Below, piece by piece: positions 51,614 to 59,923 of a DNA stretch of 64,000 nucleotides; the first letter of the stretch is position 1; each line of letters opens with the position of its first letter. The notes beneath the pieces were generated by a model that was given only the letters and a program-made list of their open reading frames with translations, was not told the origin of the DNA and did no database searches. Origin of the DNA: Streptomyces venezuelae (lineage in GTDB: Bacteria > Actinomycetota > Actinomycetes > Streptomycetales > Streptomycetaceae); the NCBI RefSeq assembly GCF_008642295.1, contig NZ_CP029190.1:3579501-3643500 (forward strand). The letters run 5' to 3'. The translations under genes were made by a program, and so were the position numbers.

Positions 51614-52164
51614 CACTCTGCGGGGAGCGTGTACACGCGGCGGATGCTGGTGCCCAGCCGAGAGACGTCGGCGCCATAGACATGGATCGATATCGCCTTG
51701 GTCCGGCAGGAGTTGCGCACCCGGTGGATATCGCCGGGCGGGGCGAACCCGCACACCTCTCCGGGCCCGTTGACCACGTCCTCGGTGGGCATCAGCCGCG
51801 CCACGCCCTCGGGACCCGGGGCCAGCCGGTAGCGCCGCTCGCTCTCCTCGCCCTGGTGCACCCCGGCCACGCACCATGCGACGTGATCGTGAATGCAGGT
51901 CTCCTGCCCGGGCAGCCACACCAGGGCGACCACGGAGAAGCCGCCGTCCGGCTCGGCATGCAGGATGTGCTGCCGGTAGTGGTCCGGGTCGCCCTCGTGC
52001 TGGGCCGGGGTGAGCAGATCGTGCGCCCCCAGGTGCGGGGCGAGGAGTTCGCCGACCAGGTAGGCGGTCAGGTCCGGGGCGAGCCCCCGGTCGACGACCG
52101 TACGGATCTCACGGACGAGGGCGGCCATCCTCGCGGTGGTGCGGGCCGGCAAGGTCGTGGTCAT
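51613..52164 (-). CDS. Cysteine dioxygenase
   Basis: 183 residues, ATG 52164. Cupin with the metal ligands ETCIHDHVAWCVAGVHQG (His-X-His) and IHRVRNSCRTKAISIHVYG. It oxidises cysteine to cysteine sulfinate with oxygen and Fe(II). The product leads to sulfite, which the coupled YeiH exporter may remove. A LysR gene lies 97 bp upstream on the same strand. Confidence 0.92.
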   Translation of the reverse strand: MTTTLPARTTARMAALVREIRTVVDRGLAPDLTAYLVGELLAPHLGAHDLLTPAQHEGDPDHYRQHILHAEPDGGFSVVALVWLPGQETCIHDHVAWCVAGVHQGEESERRYRLAPGPEGVARLMPTEDVVNGPGEVCGFAPPGDIHRVRNSCRTKAISIHVYGADVSRLGTSIRRVYTLPAE

Positions 52165-52260
52165 ATCCGCAGCGTGCGTCGGACCACCCATCACGTCCAA
52201 CGACAGTTTCGACCCGGAATCCCAACCGGAGCTTATGGATCGAGAACGGCAAGAACGGGT

Positions 52261-53166
52261 TCAGCAGCCGACGCGATTGGCCGCCGCGCGCTTGAGCTTC
52301 TCGAGCACGACCGCCGTCGCCGGGATCCGGAGATGGTCCTGGTAGACGTACGCGGAGATATGGCGGCGGGCGGCCGGCTGGAGGGCCCGCCCGCACACCC
52401 GGTTGAGCGCCAGCGAGGGCAGGACCAGGGCCGGCATCATCGCCACACCCAGGCCCTGCGCAACCAGGCTCTGCACCACCAGGTTGTCATCGGTGGCAAA
52501 CCGTATGTCGGGGACGAATCCCAGCTCCGCACACTCGTGCAGGAGATTGGCCCGGCACCGCGGGCAGCCCGCGATCCACTGCTCCTCGGCGAGGTCGGCC
52601 AGGTTCACGGCCCGGCGCCGGGCCAGCGGATGACCGTTGGGCAGCAGGACGGTCAGCTGGTCCTCCAGCAGCCTGACCTCGGCGACACCCTCCGGGATCT
52701 CCTCGTGCAGCCCGGGGTAGGTGAACGCCAGGGTGATATCGCAGTCTCCGCGCTGGAGCCGGAGCAGCGATTCCGGCGGCTCGCCCTCCAACAGCTCGAC
52801 CTGTACCCCGGGATGGTCCTTGGCCAGGCCGCTGAGGGCCTCCGGAACCAGGGTGACATTGGCACTGGGGAATCCGCACAGCCGGACCCGGCCGGTACGC
52901 AGCCGGGCGTACGCCTTCATCTGCTGTTGGGCGGCGGACAGACCGGCCAGGATCTGCTCGGCATGCCGGGCCAGGGACTCACCGGCCTCGGTGAGCTGCA
53001 TCCTCCGGCCCACCCGGGTGAACAACGGGGTCCCGACGGCCCGTTCGAGGGCCTTCATCTGCTGGGTGATGGCGGGTTGGGTGTACCCCAGGGCACGGGC
53101 AGCCGCCGAGTAGGAACCGGAGGCCACCACTTCGTGGAATGTCCGTATGTGCCGGGAGTCGAACAC
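52261..53166 (-). CDS. LysR-family transcriptional regulator
   Basis: About 301 residues from GTG 53166 (VFDSRHIRTF); ATG 53187 or 53208 are alternatives without ribosome-binding sites. HTH is SYSAAARALGYTQPAITQQM. The C-terminal effector domain has VRLCGFPSANVTLVPEALSG and DDNLVVQSLVAQGLGVAMMP. It lies ahead of the cysteine dioxygenase/YeiH pair, so it is a likely activator of sulfur-compound disposal. Confidence 0.9.
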   Translation of the reverse strand: MFDSRHIRTFHEVVASGSYSAAARALGYTQPAITQQMKALERAVGTPLFTRVGRRMQLTEAGESLARHAEQILAGLSAAQQQMKAYARLRTGRVRLCGFPSANVTLVPEALSGLAKDHPGVQVELLEGEPPESLLRLQRGDCDITLAFTYPGLHEEIPEGVAEVRLLEDQLTVLLPNGHPLARRRAVNLADLAEEQWIAGCPRCRANLLHECAELGFVPDIRFATDDNLVVQSLVAQGLGVAMMPALVLPSLALNRVCGRALQPAARRHISAYVYQDHLRIPATAVVLEKLKRAAANRVGC

Positions 53167-53272
53167 GTGCGAAGCATAAGCGGACATTGGGAGGGGCCGC
53201 AGGCTCATTCGCGCCTACGGCCCCTCACCATCAGGACAGTCCTGCCGCCCAGTTGCCCCGCTGCGCGGTCGG

Positions 53273-54871
53273 CTACTTGTCCCCGACCCGTGAGCCGAGG
53301 GTGATGTCCACCGTGGCCGGCTTCCCATCGCGCAGGTAGGTCAGCTTCAGCGTCTCGCCCGGCTTGTGGGTCCAGATCTCGCTGATCAGGGTGGGCCCGC
53401 TGTCGATCTGCTTGTCGCCGAGCTGGGTGATCACGTCACCGGGCTTGAGACCCGCCTTGCCGGCCGGACCGCTCGGGTCCACCAGCTCGTTCGGGGTGCC
53501 GCCCTTCGTGGAGATCGTGGCGCCGTCGGACTTGGCCTGCAGGTCCACCGAGACCCCGATCACCGGGTAGACCGGCTTGCCGGTCTTGATCAGCTGATCG
53601 GCGACGGTCTTGGCCTGGTTGATCGGGATGGCGAAGCCGAGGCCGATCGAGCCGGCCTGGCCGCCGCCGAATCCGCCGTTGCCTGCCGACTGGATCGCCG
53701 AGTTGATCCCGATGACCGCGCCGCGACCATCGAGCAGGGGGCCGCCGGAGTTGCCCGGGTTGATCGAGGCGTCGGTCTGCAGGGCGCTCATGTACGAGTT
53801 CTTGTTGCTGGAGCCGTCACCGGAGGCCACCGGACGGTTCTTGGCGCTGACGATTCCGGTGGTGACCGTGTTCGACAGGCCGAAGGGGGCCCCGATCGCG
53901 ATGGTCGGGTCGCCGACCGCGACCCGGTCGGAATCGCCCAGAGCCAGCGGTGCCAGGCCGGCCGGCGGGGCCTTCAGCTTCAGCACGGCCACGTCGTAGC
54001 CCTGGGCCCGGCCGACGACCTCGGCGTCGTACTTCTTCCCGTTGGAGAAGGTCGCGGAAAGCTTTCCGCCGTCGGCGGCGGAGGCCACCACGTGGTTGTT
54101 GGTGAGGATGTGGCCCTGCTGGTCGTAGACGAACCCGGTGCCCGTGCCCCCCTCGCCGTCACCACCCTGGGCCTGGATCGTCACGACGCTGGGCAGCGCC
54201 TTCGCGGCCAGGCCCGCGATGGAGCCCGGCTCGCGCTTGATGTCCTTGGGGGTGACGCCGGCGCTGACGGTGGTCGAACCGGAGCCGGTGTCCCCGCGCT
54301 CGGCGGCCCAGTAACCGATTCCGCCGCCGATGCCACCGGCAAGCAGGGCGGCCACCAGGACGCCCGCAATCAGGCCGCCCCTGCCCTTGGGCTTGGCCGG
54401 GGGGACGCCGTCGGTGGTCAGAGGGGCGCCCCAGACTCCGGCGCCACCGCCGTGTCCGTGGGCGCCGGGCATGCCGTACGCCGGGACGGTGGGCGGGGGC
54501 GGCGGCCAGCCGGCCGCACCGTGCGCGGCCGGTACGGGGGCCGGGGCCGGAGCCGGAGCCGGGGCGCCGTAGGCGCCCTCAGCCGGGGCAGGAGGGGTCG
54601 GCGGCAGCTGCTGGGTCGGCGGTTCTGCCGGGGCAGGAGCGACCGGAGCCGGGGCCGGTGCGGCAGCCGGGGCCGCGGGTTCCTGAGCCGCCGGAGCGGC
54701 AGGCGCCTGGGCCGGGTCCGAGACCGGGGCCGGTGCCGGGGCCGGGGCCGTCGGCGGCGCGGCGGGCGGGACGGCGTCACTCGCAGGCGTGGGAGCGGCC
54801 ACCGGCACGGGAGGTTCGGACGGGGCCGCGGGGGGCGTCGGGGCCGCGGTGCCCTCGTTCTCGGTGCTCAC
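53273..54871 (-). CDS. HtrA/DegP-like trypsin-like serine protease with PDZ domain
   Basis: 532 residues, ATG 54871. A 160-residue proline/alanine-rich cytoplasmic N-terminus, one membrane helix at about 166-189, then the protease domain with His260 (TNNHVV), Asp293 (YDVAVLKL) and Ser375 (NPGNSGGP). The PDZ domain is about 430-525 (GPAGKAGLKPGDVITQLGD). It is anchored with the catalytic part outside and degrades damaged envelope proteins. The N-terminal length is typical of actinobacterial HtrA. Divergent from the phosphodiesterase gene. Confidence 0.94.
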   Translation of the reverse strand: MSTENEGTAAPTPPAAPSEPPVPVAAPTPASDAVPPAAPPTAPAPAPAPVSDPAQAPAAPAAQEPAAPAAAPAPAPVAPAPAEPPTQQLPPTPPAPAEGAYGAPAPAPAPAPVPAAHGAAGWPPPPPTVPAYGMPGAHGHGGGAGVWGAPLTTDGVPPAKPKGRGGLIAGVLVAALLAGGIGGGIGYWAAERGDTGSGSTTVSAGVTPKDIKREPGSIAGLAAKALPSVVTIQAQGGDGEGGTGTGFVYDQQGHILTNNHVVASAADGGKLSATFSNGKKYDAEVVGRAQGYDVAVLKLKAPPAGLAPLALGDSDRVAVGDPTIAIGAPFGLSNTVTTGIVSAKNRPVASGDGSSNKNSYMSALQTDASINPGNSGGPLLDGRGAVIGINSAIQSAGNGGFGGGQAGSIGLGFAIPINQAKTVADQLIKTGKPVYPVIGVSVDLQAKSDGATISTKGGTPNELVDPSGPAGKAGLKPGDVITQLGDKQIDSGPTLISEIWTHKPGETLKLTYLRDGKPATVDITLGSRVGDK

Positions 54872-55064
54872 AGCGCTCTCTCCTCGTCACATACGGCTCA
54901 TCGGATATCGGCAGACAACGGATATCGGTCCGACTGAACGTTCGACCGGCCGTACAAGTTCCTGGGCGAAGCCTTTCCCATGTCCTGTCAGAGCACTGTA
55001 AGCCGGACCTGTGCGTTGTCGCCCAGCCCGGCACGCCCGGCCCCCGCGGTGGCACCATGACCCG

Positions 55065-55865
55065 GTGACCCACGCAACGCCGCGCCCCATCCAGGTCGTC
55101 GCCCACCGCGGAGCCTCGGAGGACGCCCCAGAGCACACTCTGGCCGCCTACCGAAAGGCCATCGAGGACGGTGCCGACGCCCTCGAGTGCGATGTGCGGC
55201 TCACCGCCGACGGCCATCTGGTCCTGGTCCACGACCGGCGGGTGAACCGCACCTCCAACGGCCGCGGCGCGGTCTCCGCCCTGGAGCTGGCCGATCTCGC
55301 CGCACTCGACTTCGGGTCGTGGAAGGACCGCGAGGAGTCACCCGACTGGGACGCCGACCCCGACCGCACCTCCGTACTGACCCTGGAGCGCCTGCTGGAG
55401 CTGGCCGCCGACGCGGGCCGGCCGGTGGAACTGGCCATCGAGACGAAGCACCCGACCCGCTGGGCCGGACAGGTGGAGGAGCGCCTGCTCTTCCTGCTCA
55501 AGCGGTTCGGGCTGGACTCCCCGCCGGCCGAGGGGCCGCACCCGGTCCGGATCATGAGCTTCTCCGCGCGCTCCCTGCACCGGGTGCGGGCCGCCGCCCC
55601 CACCGTCCCGACCGTGTACCTGATGCAGTTCATCTCGCCGCGCATGCGGGACGGGCGACTGCCGGCCGGGGTGCGGATCGCCGGACCGGGCATCCGCATC
55701 GTCCGGAACCATCCGGGCTTCATCCGCAAGCTTCAGGCCTCCGGACACTCGGTACATGTATGGACCGTAAATGAGCCAGAAGATGTTCAGCTCTGCGCTG
55801 ATCTGGGTGTAGAAGCAATCATCACGAACCGACCCCGCCAAGTTCTGTCCCAACTCGGGCGCTGA
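55065..55865 (+). CDS. Glycerophosphodiester phosphodiesterase
   Basis: 266 residues, GTG 55065. TIM-barrel GDPD motifs: VVAHRGASEDAPEHTLAAY, DALECDVRLTADGHLVLVHD, and ELAIETKHPTRW. It splits glycerophosphodiesters to glycerol-3-phosphate and an alcohol. No signal peptide, so cytoplasmic. Divergent from htrA with a 193-bp gap. Confidence 0.93.
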   Translation: MTHATPRPIQVVAHRGASEDAPEHTLAAYRKAIEDGADALECDVRLTADGHLVLVHDRRVNRTSNGRGAVSALELADLAALDFGSWKDREESPDWDADPDRTSVLTLERLLELAADAGRPVELAIETKHPTRWAGQVEERLLFLLKRFGLDSPPAEGPHPVRIMSFSARSLHRVRAAAPTVPTVYLMQFISPRMRDGRLPAGVRIAGPGIRIVRNHPGFIRKLQASGHSVHVWTVNEPEDVQLCADLGVEAIITNRPRQVLSQLGR

Positions 55866-56037
55866 CGTCCCCTTTCTCCCGCCTGCCCCAGGGCCACCGC
55901 CCATCACAGGGTGTGCTCCGGCGCATCCGTTCCGCATTCGATGGTCATGAATGCGTCAGAGGTCTCCGCTCCGGCGGTTTCCGGTCCAGGCCATCGGGGC
56001 ATCCAGACCATGGCGTGGGGCTAAGGAGGTTCCGGGG

Positions 56038-56619
56038 GTGGCGTTGGTGGTGGCACAGGAGGTGCCCACGTCGTCGTGCATGGCCGTACCCCATGGTCCT
56101 GCGGGCGTGGGTGAGGCAAGACACCGCATGCGTGAGCAGTTGCGCATCAGCGGAGTGTCCGAATCGGTCGTGGACGACGCCGTTCTGATCCTTTCCGAAC
56201 TGCTCAGCAATGCCTGCCGACACGGCAGGCCACTGGGCACCCAGGAGATCGGAGACGGAGACATACGCGCCGCGTGGCGCGTGGACCAAGCGGGTCGGCT
56301 GACGGTCGAGGTGACGGACGGAGGCGGGCCCACCCGTCCTGTTCCGGCCACGCCCTCGGTCACCGCGCGGGGCGGCCGGGGGCTGAACATCATCAGCGCC
56401 CTCGCCCAGGACTGGGGTGTCCGCGACGGAGCCGCGGGCGAGGTCACCGTGTGGGTGATCGTTGCGGCGGGAGCCCGCCATGACGATTTCGCTACGCGCG
56501 TTGCGCCGCCTGCGATCGACTTCACGGCGCCTTTCGACGATCTGGAGATGCCCGAGATACCAGAGATGCCCGAGATGGCGCGAGACCCACTGAGATCGCC
56601 GAGATCCCCTGAGGTCTGA
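56038..56619 (+). CDS. RsbW-type ATP-binding protein (anti-sigma-like)
   Basis: 193 residues from GTG 56038, chosen for a strong AAGGAGGT 7 bases upstream. HATPase_c motifs are ILILSELLSNACRHG-like (VLILSELLSNACRHGRPL; N box) and VEVTDGGGP (G1), ARGGRGLNII (G2). No HisKA, so it acts as a stand-alone kinase or anti-sigma factor. The C-terminus has a MPEI/MPEM repeat (DLEMPEIPEMPEM). Possible partner of the SigF/SigN factors. Confidence 0.88.
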   Translation: MALVVAQEVPTSSCMAVPHGPAGVGEARHRMREQLRISGVSESVVDDAVLILSELLSNACRHGRPLGTQEIGDGDIRAAWRVDQAGRLTVEVTDGGGPTRPVPATPSVTARGGRGLNIISALAQDWGVRDGAAGEVTVWVIVAAGARHDDFATRVAPPAIDFTAPFDDLEMPEIPEMPEMARDPLRSPRSPEV

Positions 56620-56802
56620 CCGAGGTCTGACCTGAGGTCTGGTCTGAGGGCCCGAACGAGGTCCGACGGGATCCGCCGAACGGCCGTCCCCGGGAGTGCA
56701 CGCCGACCGTGCTTCCGGCAGGGCCCCCGGTTCGGCGGTACCGGCAGTGCGAGCGACTAGGCTCGCGCCGTCACGTACCGCCGCAACCGGGAGACACCGA
56801 CC

Positions 56803-57777
56803 ATGGCCAAGAAGCGCCCCGCAGCAACGACTGCCAAGCCGCAGCTCAAGGACGGGGAGATCCCGGTGGTGGGCGCCCGCGAGCCCTGCCCCTGCGGTTC
56901 CGGGCGCCGCTACAAGGCCTGCCACGGCCGGGCCGCCGCGCACGCCGGCACCGAGCTGGTGCAGCGCCCGTTCGAGGGGCTGCCCGGCGAGTGCGACTGG
57001 GTGGCGCTGCGCGAGCTGGTGCCCGCCGCCACCGTGGCGCTCTCCCTCAAGGGCGGCCTGCCCGAGGGCGTACCGTCGGTGACGCTGGTGACCGTACTGC
57101 CGATGGCCTGGCCGGCGCTGCGCCGCGAGGACGGCTCCGTCCTGCTCGGCCTGCAGAACGACACGTCCACCGGAGACCTCGCCCGGGACATGGCCGACAC
57201 GCTGGAGCGTGCCCTCGCCGCCGAGCCGGGCACCCCGGTGCCGGCCCGCAAGGTGCCGGCCGACGGTCCTCGACTTCAGGATCTCCTCGATGTGGACGGC
57301 GGTTTCGAGCCTGTTGTGCACAGCGGGTTCGAATTCTGGATTCCGGATGCGGAGAGCGCCCAGAACGCCTCTCCGGAGATCGCCGCCTCCCTGGAGCGCG
57401 CCAACGCCGCGGCCATCCCGACCGTCAAGCTGACCGGCGTCGACGCGGCCTACTGGTGTGAGACCCCGGACAAGAACCACCTGCGCTGGGTCATGCCGCA
57501 CCCGGAGGAGAAGCTGCTCGACGCGCTGGCCCGGCTGCACGCCTCGGGCGAGTCCTCCCTGGGGGAAGGCACCCGTCTGGTCGGGTCCTTCCGGGCGCAC
57601 GGCCTGATGGTGCCGGTCTGGGATCTGCCCACCGGCGTCGGGGCGAAGGACGTGGAACAGCCTGCCGCAGCCTTCGCGGAGCGGCTCGCCAAGGCGCTCG
57701 CCAACGACGCCCCGCTCACCTCCGAGGAGCGTCGTGCGCGCGGCGGTCTCACCAACCGCCAGGTCACTCTGAGCTGA
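56803..57777 (+). CDS. DUF5926 protein with SEC-C zinc motif
   Basis: 324 residues, ATG 56803. SEC-C motif [14 protein letters not shown] near 29-42 binds zinc and usually mediates protein contacts. The rest (about 50-320) is one actinobacterial domain with no enzyme signature; [20 protein letters not shown] is conserved. Function unknown; preceded by GGGAGACACCGACC. Confidence 0.85.
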   Translation: MAKKRPAATTAKPQLKDGEIPVVGAREPCPCGSGRRYKACHGRAAAHAGTELVQRPFEGLPGECDWVALRELVPAATVALSLKGGLPEGVPSVTLVTVLPMAWPALRREDGSVLLGLQNDTSTGDLARDMADTLERALAAEPGTPVPARKVPADGPRLQDLLDVDGGFEPVVHSGFEFWIPDAESAQNASPEIAASLERANAAAIPTVKLTGVDAAYWCETPDKNHLRWVMPHPEEKLLDALARLHASGESSLGEGTRLVGSFRAHGLMVPVWDLPTGVGAKDVEQPAAAFAERLAKALANDAPLTSEERRARGGLTNRQVTLS

Positions 57778-57897
57778 TCCACGGACACGCACAGGCTCGG
57801 TGACCGGAGTCACAACTCCCGCTAATCGCCTGCAAATCGGTGTCTGAATATCAGAGATCGAATTTGCGTACCGGCGATCTCTTGTTACCGTTCTTGT

Positions 57898-57945
57898 AGC
57901 CCGGTCGCTGGTGCATCCCCCGTCGCCAGCGACCGGGCCTTATTT
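57898..57945 (+). ncRNA. Candidate small RNA with C-rich loop and own promoter
   Basis: A perfect 13-bp stem (GCCCGGTCGCTGG / CCAGCGACCGGGC at 57899-57911 and 57926-57938) closes a loop TGCATCCCCCGTCG, then CTTATTTTCG as terminator. A promoter-like TTGCGT-N16-TACCGT (57864-57891) lies just ahead. The C-rich loop resembles the 6C-type actinobacterial RNAs that may pair with G-rich ribosome-binding sites; I have not aligned it. An imperfect dyad GCAAATCG...CGAATTTGC (57832-57867) lies upstream. Confidence 0.55.
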
Positions 57946-57956
57946 TCGTCCACGGC

Positions 57957-58562
57957 TCAACCGTCCGTGGACACAGGCGAGTTGCTCCCCGACCGCAGCA
58001 GCAGTCGCCCTTCATCATCCGGAACTGCAAATTCCGCTACGGCCGTGTAGTCGTCCTGCACTCCGGCGGACCGGTCACGCGGCGTTTCACACAATCCCGG
58101 CTCGTCTCCCGCCCCCACCTTGCAGTGGATCTGTACGGTACGCCCGGCCGGGCCCATCAGCGTCAGGACGGCGTCCAGCGCGCGCCCGCTGGTGTTCCGG
58201 TAGTAGCTGCGCCCCCAGGTCTGCCCTCCGCCGGCCAGCACGCAGGTTTGCGCCTCCACCCCGTCGGGCGAGGAGAGTTCGGGGCCGCAGCGGGAATCCG
58301 TCCGCGGGGCCTCGGACGGTCCGGGCTGCCCGCCCGCCCCGGCTCCGGCAGATTCCCCGCCCGCATCTCCCCGGCCGTCCTGTCCTGTCGGACCGGAACC
58401 GGCGGGCCGGCCGGAATCCTCCGCCAGCCCAAGAGCGGTGAGCAGCCCACCGCCCTTTCCGTCGTCCTGACCACGGAACTCCGGTCCCGCAATCGCCCCG
58501 GCGAGCGGAAGCGACAAGATGATCAGTACACCGGCGCCGATAGCGGTCAGGCGGAGATTCAT
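57957..58562 (-). CDS. Secreted protein of unknown function
   Basis: 201 residues, ATG 58562. N-terminal hydrophobic segment (LTAIGAGVLIILSLPLAGAIA) is a signal or anchor. A Gly/Pro/Asp-rich linker (about 25-85) precedes a domain with four cysteines (CGPELSS, QTCVLAGG, VQIHCKVG, GLCETPR), probably two disulfides. I do not recognise the domain. Convergent with the small RNA unit. Confidence 0.7.
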   Translation of the reverse strand: MNLRLTAIGAGVLIILSLPLAGAIAGPEFRGQDDGKGGGLLTALGLAEDSGRPAGSGPTGQDGRGDAGGESAGAGAGGQPGPSEAPRTDSRCGPELSSPDGVEAQTCVLAGGGQTWGRSYYRNTSGRALDAVLTLMGPAGRTVQIHCKVGAGDEPGLCETPRDRSAGVQDDYTAVAEFAVPDDEGRLLLRSGSNSPVSTDG

Positions 58563-58625
58563 TCGCCGAAGATAGCGACGCGGGAATCGGCTACGAAGAT
58601 GCCCGCGCCCAATTCCCCGGGAAAC

Positions 58626-59453
58626 TCACGCCGGTGGCACCCGTTCGAGTGAAGCGGCCTCCACCAGGGCATCCACCACCTCGGCCACGTCCGGCAGCCA
58701 GGGCCGCCGCGCCCCGCAGCCGGCATCCGCACCCTCGGCCGCCCGCGGTGCGCGTTCCCAGCGGACCCGGCTGCCGACGGTCGACCCGGAGGCGGAAGAC
58801 CCGGAGGCCGCCGCCCCGGAGGCGGGCACCAGCAGATAGCCGCCCTCCCCGTGGAAGCGCAGCGTGGACGGCACATGGTCCTTCGCGTAGAGGAGTTCGC
58901 CGAGCCGTTCCAGGGAGTACGGCTCCACCAGCAGCGCCCACCGGGCGGGGGTGGCGACCACCGGCCCCACCCGCAGGCCCAGCGCGTCCAGCCGGGCCAA
59001 TGCCAGCGCCGCCGCACCGGCGGGCAGGCTCACCGCACAGGGCGCACGGCCTCCGGTGGCCAGGATGACCGGCGCCGCCGGTCGATTGGTCCACCACCAG
59101 CGCACCATCCGGGCATCGGTGGTGGCGGCCAGCAGGCCGGGGTCGAAGGGATGTGCGCCCGGCACCGGGCAGTCGGGATCGGGGCAGGCGCAGCGCCCGC
59201 CGTCCGCACCCGACCGGCCCACACCGGGAAGTACCGGCCACTGCCATGTGGTCGCACACCGAAGTGCTCCTTCGAGCAGATCGGGTGAACCGTCCGGCCC
59301 GGAACCGGAGCTGAAACCAGAGCCGGAGCCGGAGCCGGAACCAGAGCCGGAGCGGGAGCCGAAGCCGAAGCCGAGTCCGGACCCGGCGCGGGAACGCGCG
59401 GACTGCAGGGAACTGCGGAGCCGCTGGAGACGCCTTCCGAGGATCTCGCGCAT
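58626..59453 (-). CDS. Prim-pol-like (bifunctional DNA primase/polymerase N-terminal) protein
   Basis: 275 residues, ATG 59453. An extended (SG)n/GFG linker (about 22-50) separates an N-terminal helix from the domain, which has CACPDPDCPVPGAHPF (zinc-like), VRWWWTNRPAAPVILATGG and VEPYSLERLGELLY. This is the small stand-alone relative of AEP primase N-terminal domains common in Streptomyces. No helicase domain, so replication activity is doubtful. Confidence 0.75.
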   Translation of the reverse strand: MREILGRRLQRLRSSLQSARSRAGSGLGFGFGSRSGSGSGSGSGSGFSSGSGPDGSPDLLEGALRCATTWQWPVLPGVGRSGADGGRCACPDPDCPVPGAHPFDPGLLAATTDARMVRWWWTNRPAAPVILATGGRAPCAVSLPAGAAALALARLDALGLRVGPVVATPARWALLVEPYSLERLGELLYAKDHVPSTLRFHGEGGYLLVPASGAAASGSSASGSTVGSRVRWERAPRAAEGADAGCGARRPWLPDVAEVVDALVEAASLERVPPA

Positions 59454-59923
59454 GAGCGCTCGTTCCTTTCCGTTGAACGCCGAGGGTCACATCACACCAC
59501 GTATGCGGTGTTTCACCACACGTACACGTTTCGCGTCACTGTCCGCCTGAAGCAGGTTCACGCGGCTCGTGCAGTCTTCTTACGGGTCCATGAAACGTCC
59601 GGCGGGGGCGGAACGCACCCGCACCGGGTCGCGCCCGGCCTCCGTCAACTCTCCTCGGTCAACACCGACTACGTACCCGGAGCCGTTCCAGCGCCCGCTC
59701 AGTCGATCGCAAAAAGGGGCCACTTGCCGCCTTTTCCGGCCAAGTTTGAGCCTTGGCTGCACGGGGAGTTGTCGCCTCACGGACACCAGGATTCCCACCT
59801 GGGCAATGCTGGACATCGCTCCACCTGTGCGTGTAGATGTGGACCCATTGATGGCGGCCCAGAATGATCTGGGGGTTTGCAATGCTTTATGGCGAATCGC
59901 ACCAGGTGGAAAGGCGGATGCCA
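59454..59923. other. 470-bp leader region without a supported gene
   Basis: Between the prim-pol-like gene and the PP2C-like gene. It has an A-run (AAAAAGG, 59711-59717) and a small dyad GCCAAG-N7-CTTGGC (59739-59757). A frame from about 59829 to 59923 is open and continues into the next gene, but its codons look less typical. No RNA motif recognised. Confidence 0.45.

Noticed and set aside
59290..59390. Regular GGAGCC-type repeats as a CRISPR array or mobile repeat.
   Set aside because: They are 6-bp in-frame repeats coding for a Ser-Gly linker; there are no spacers.
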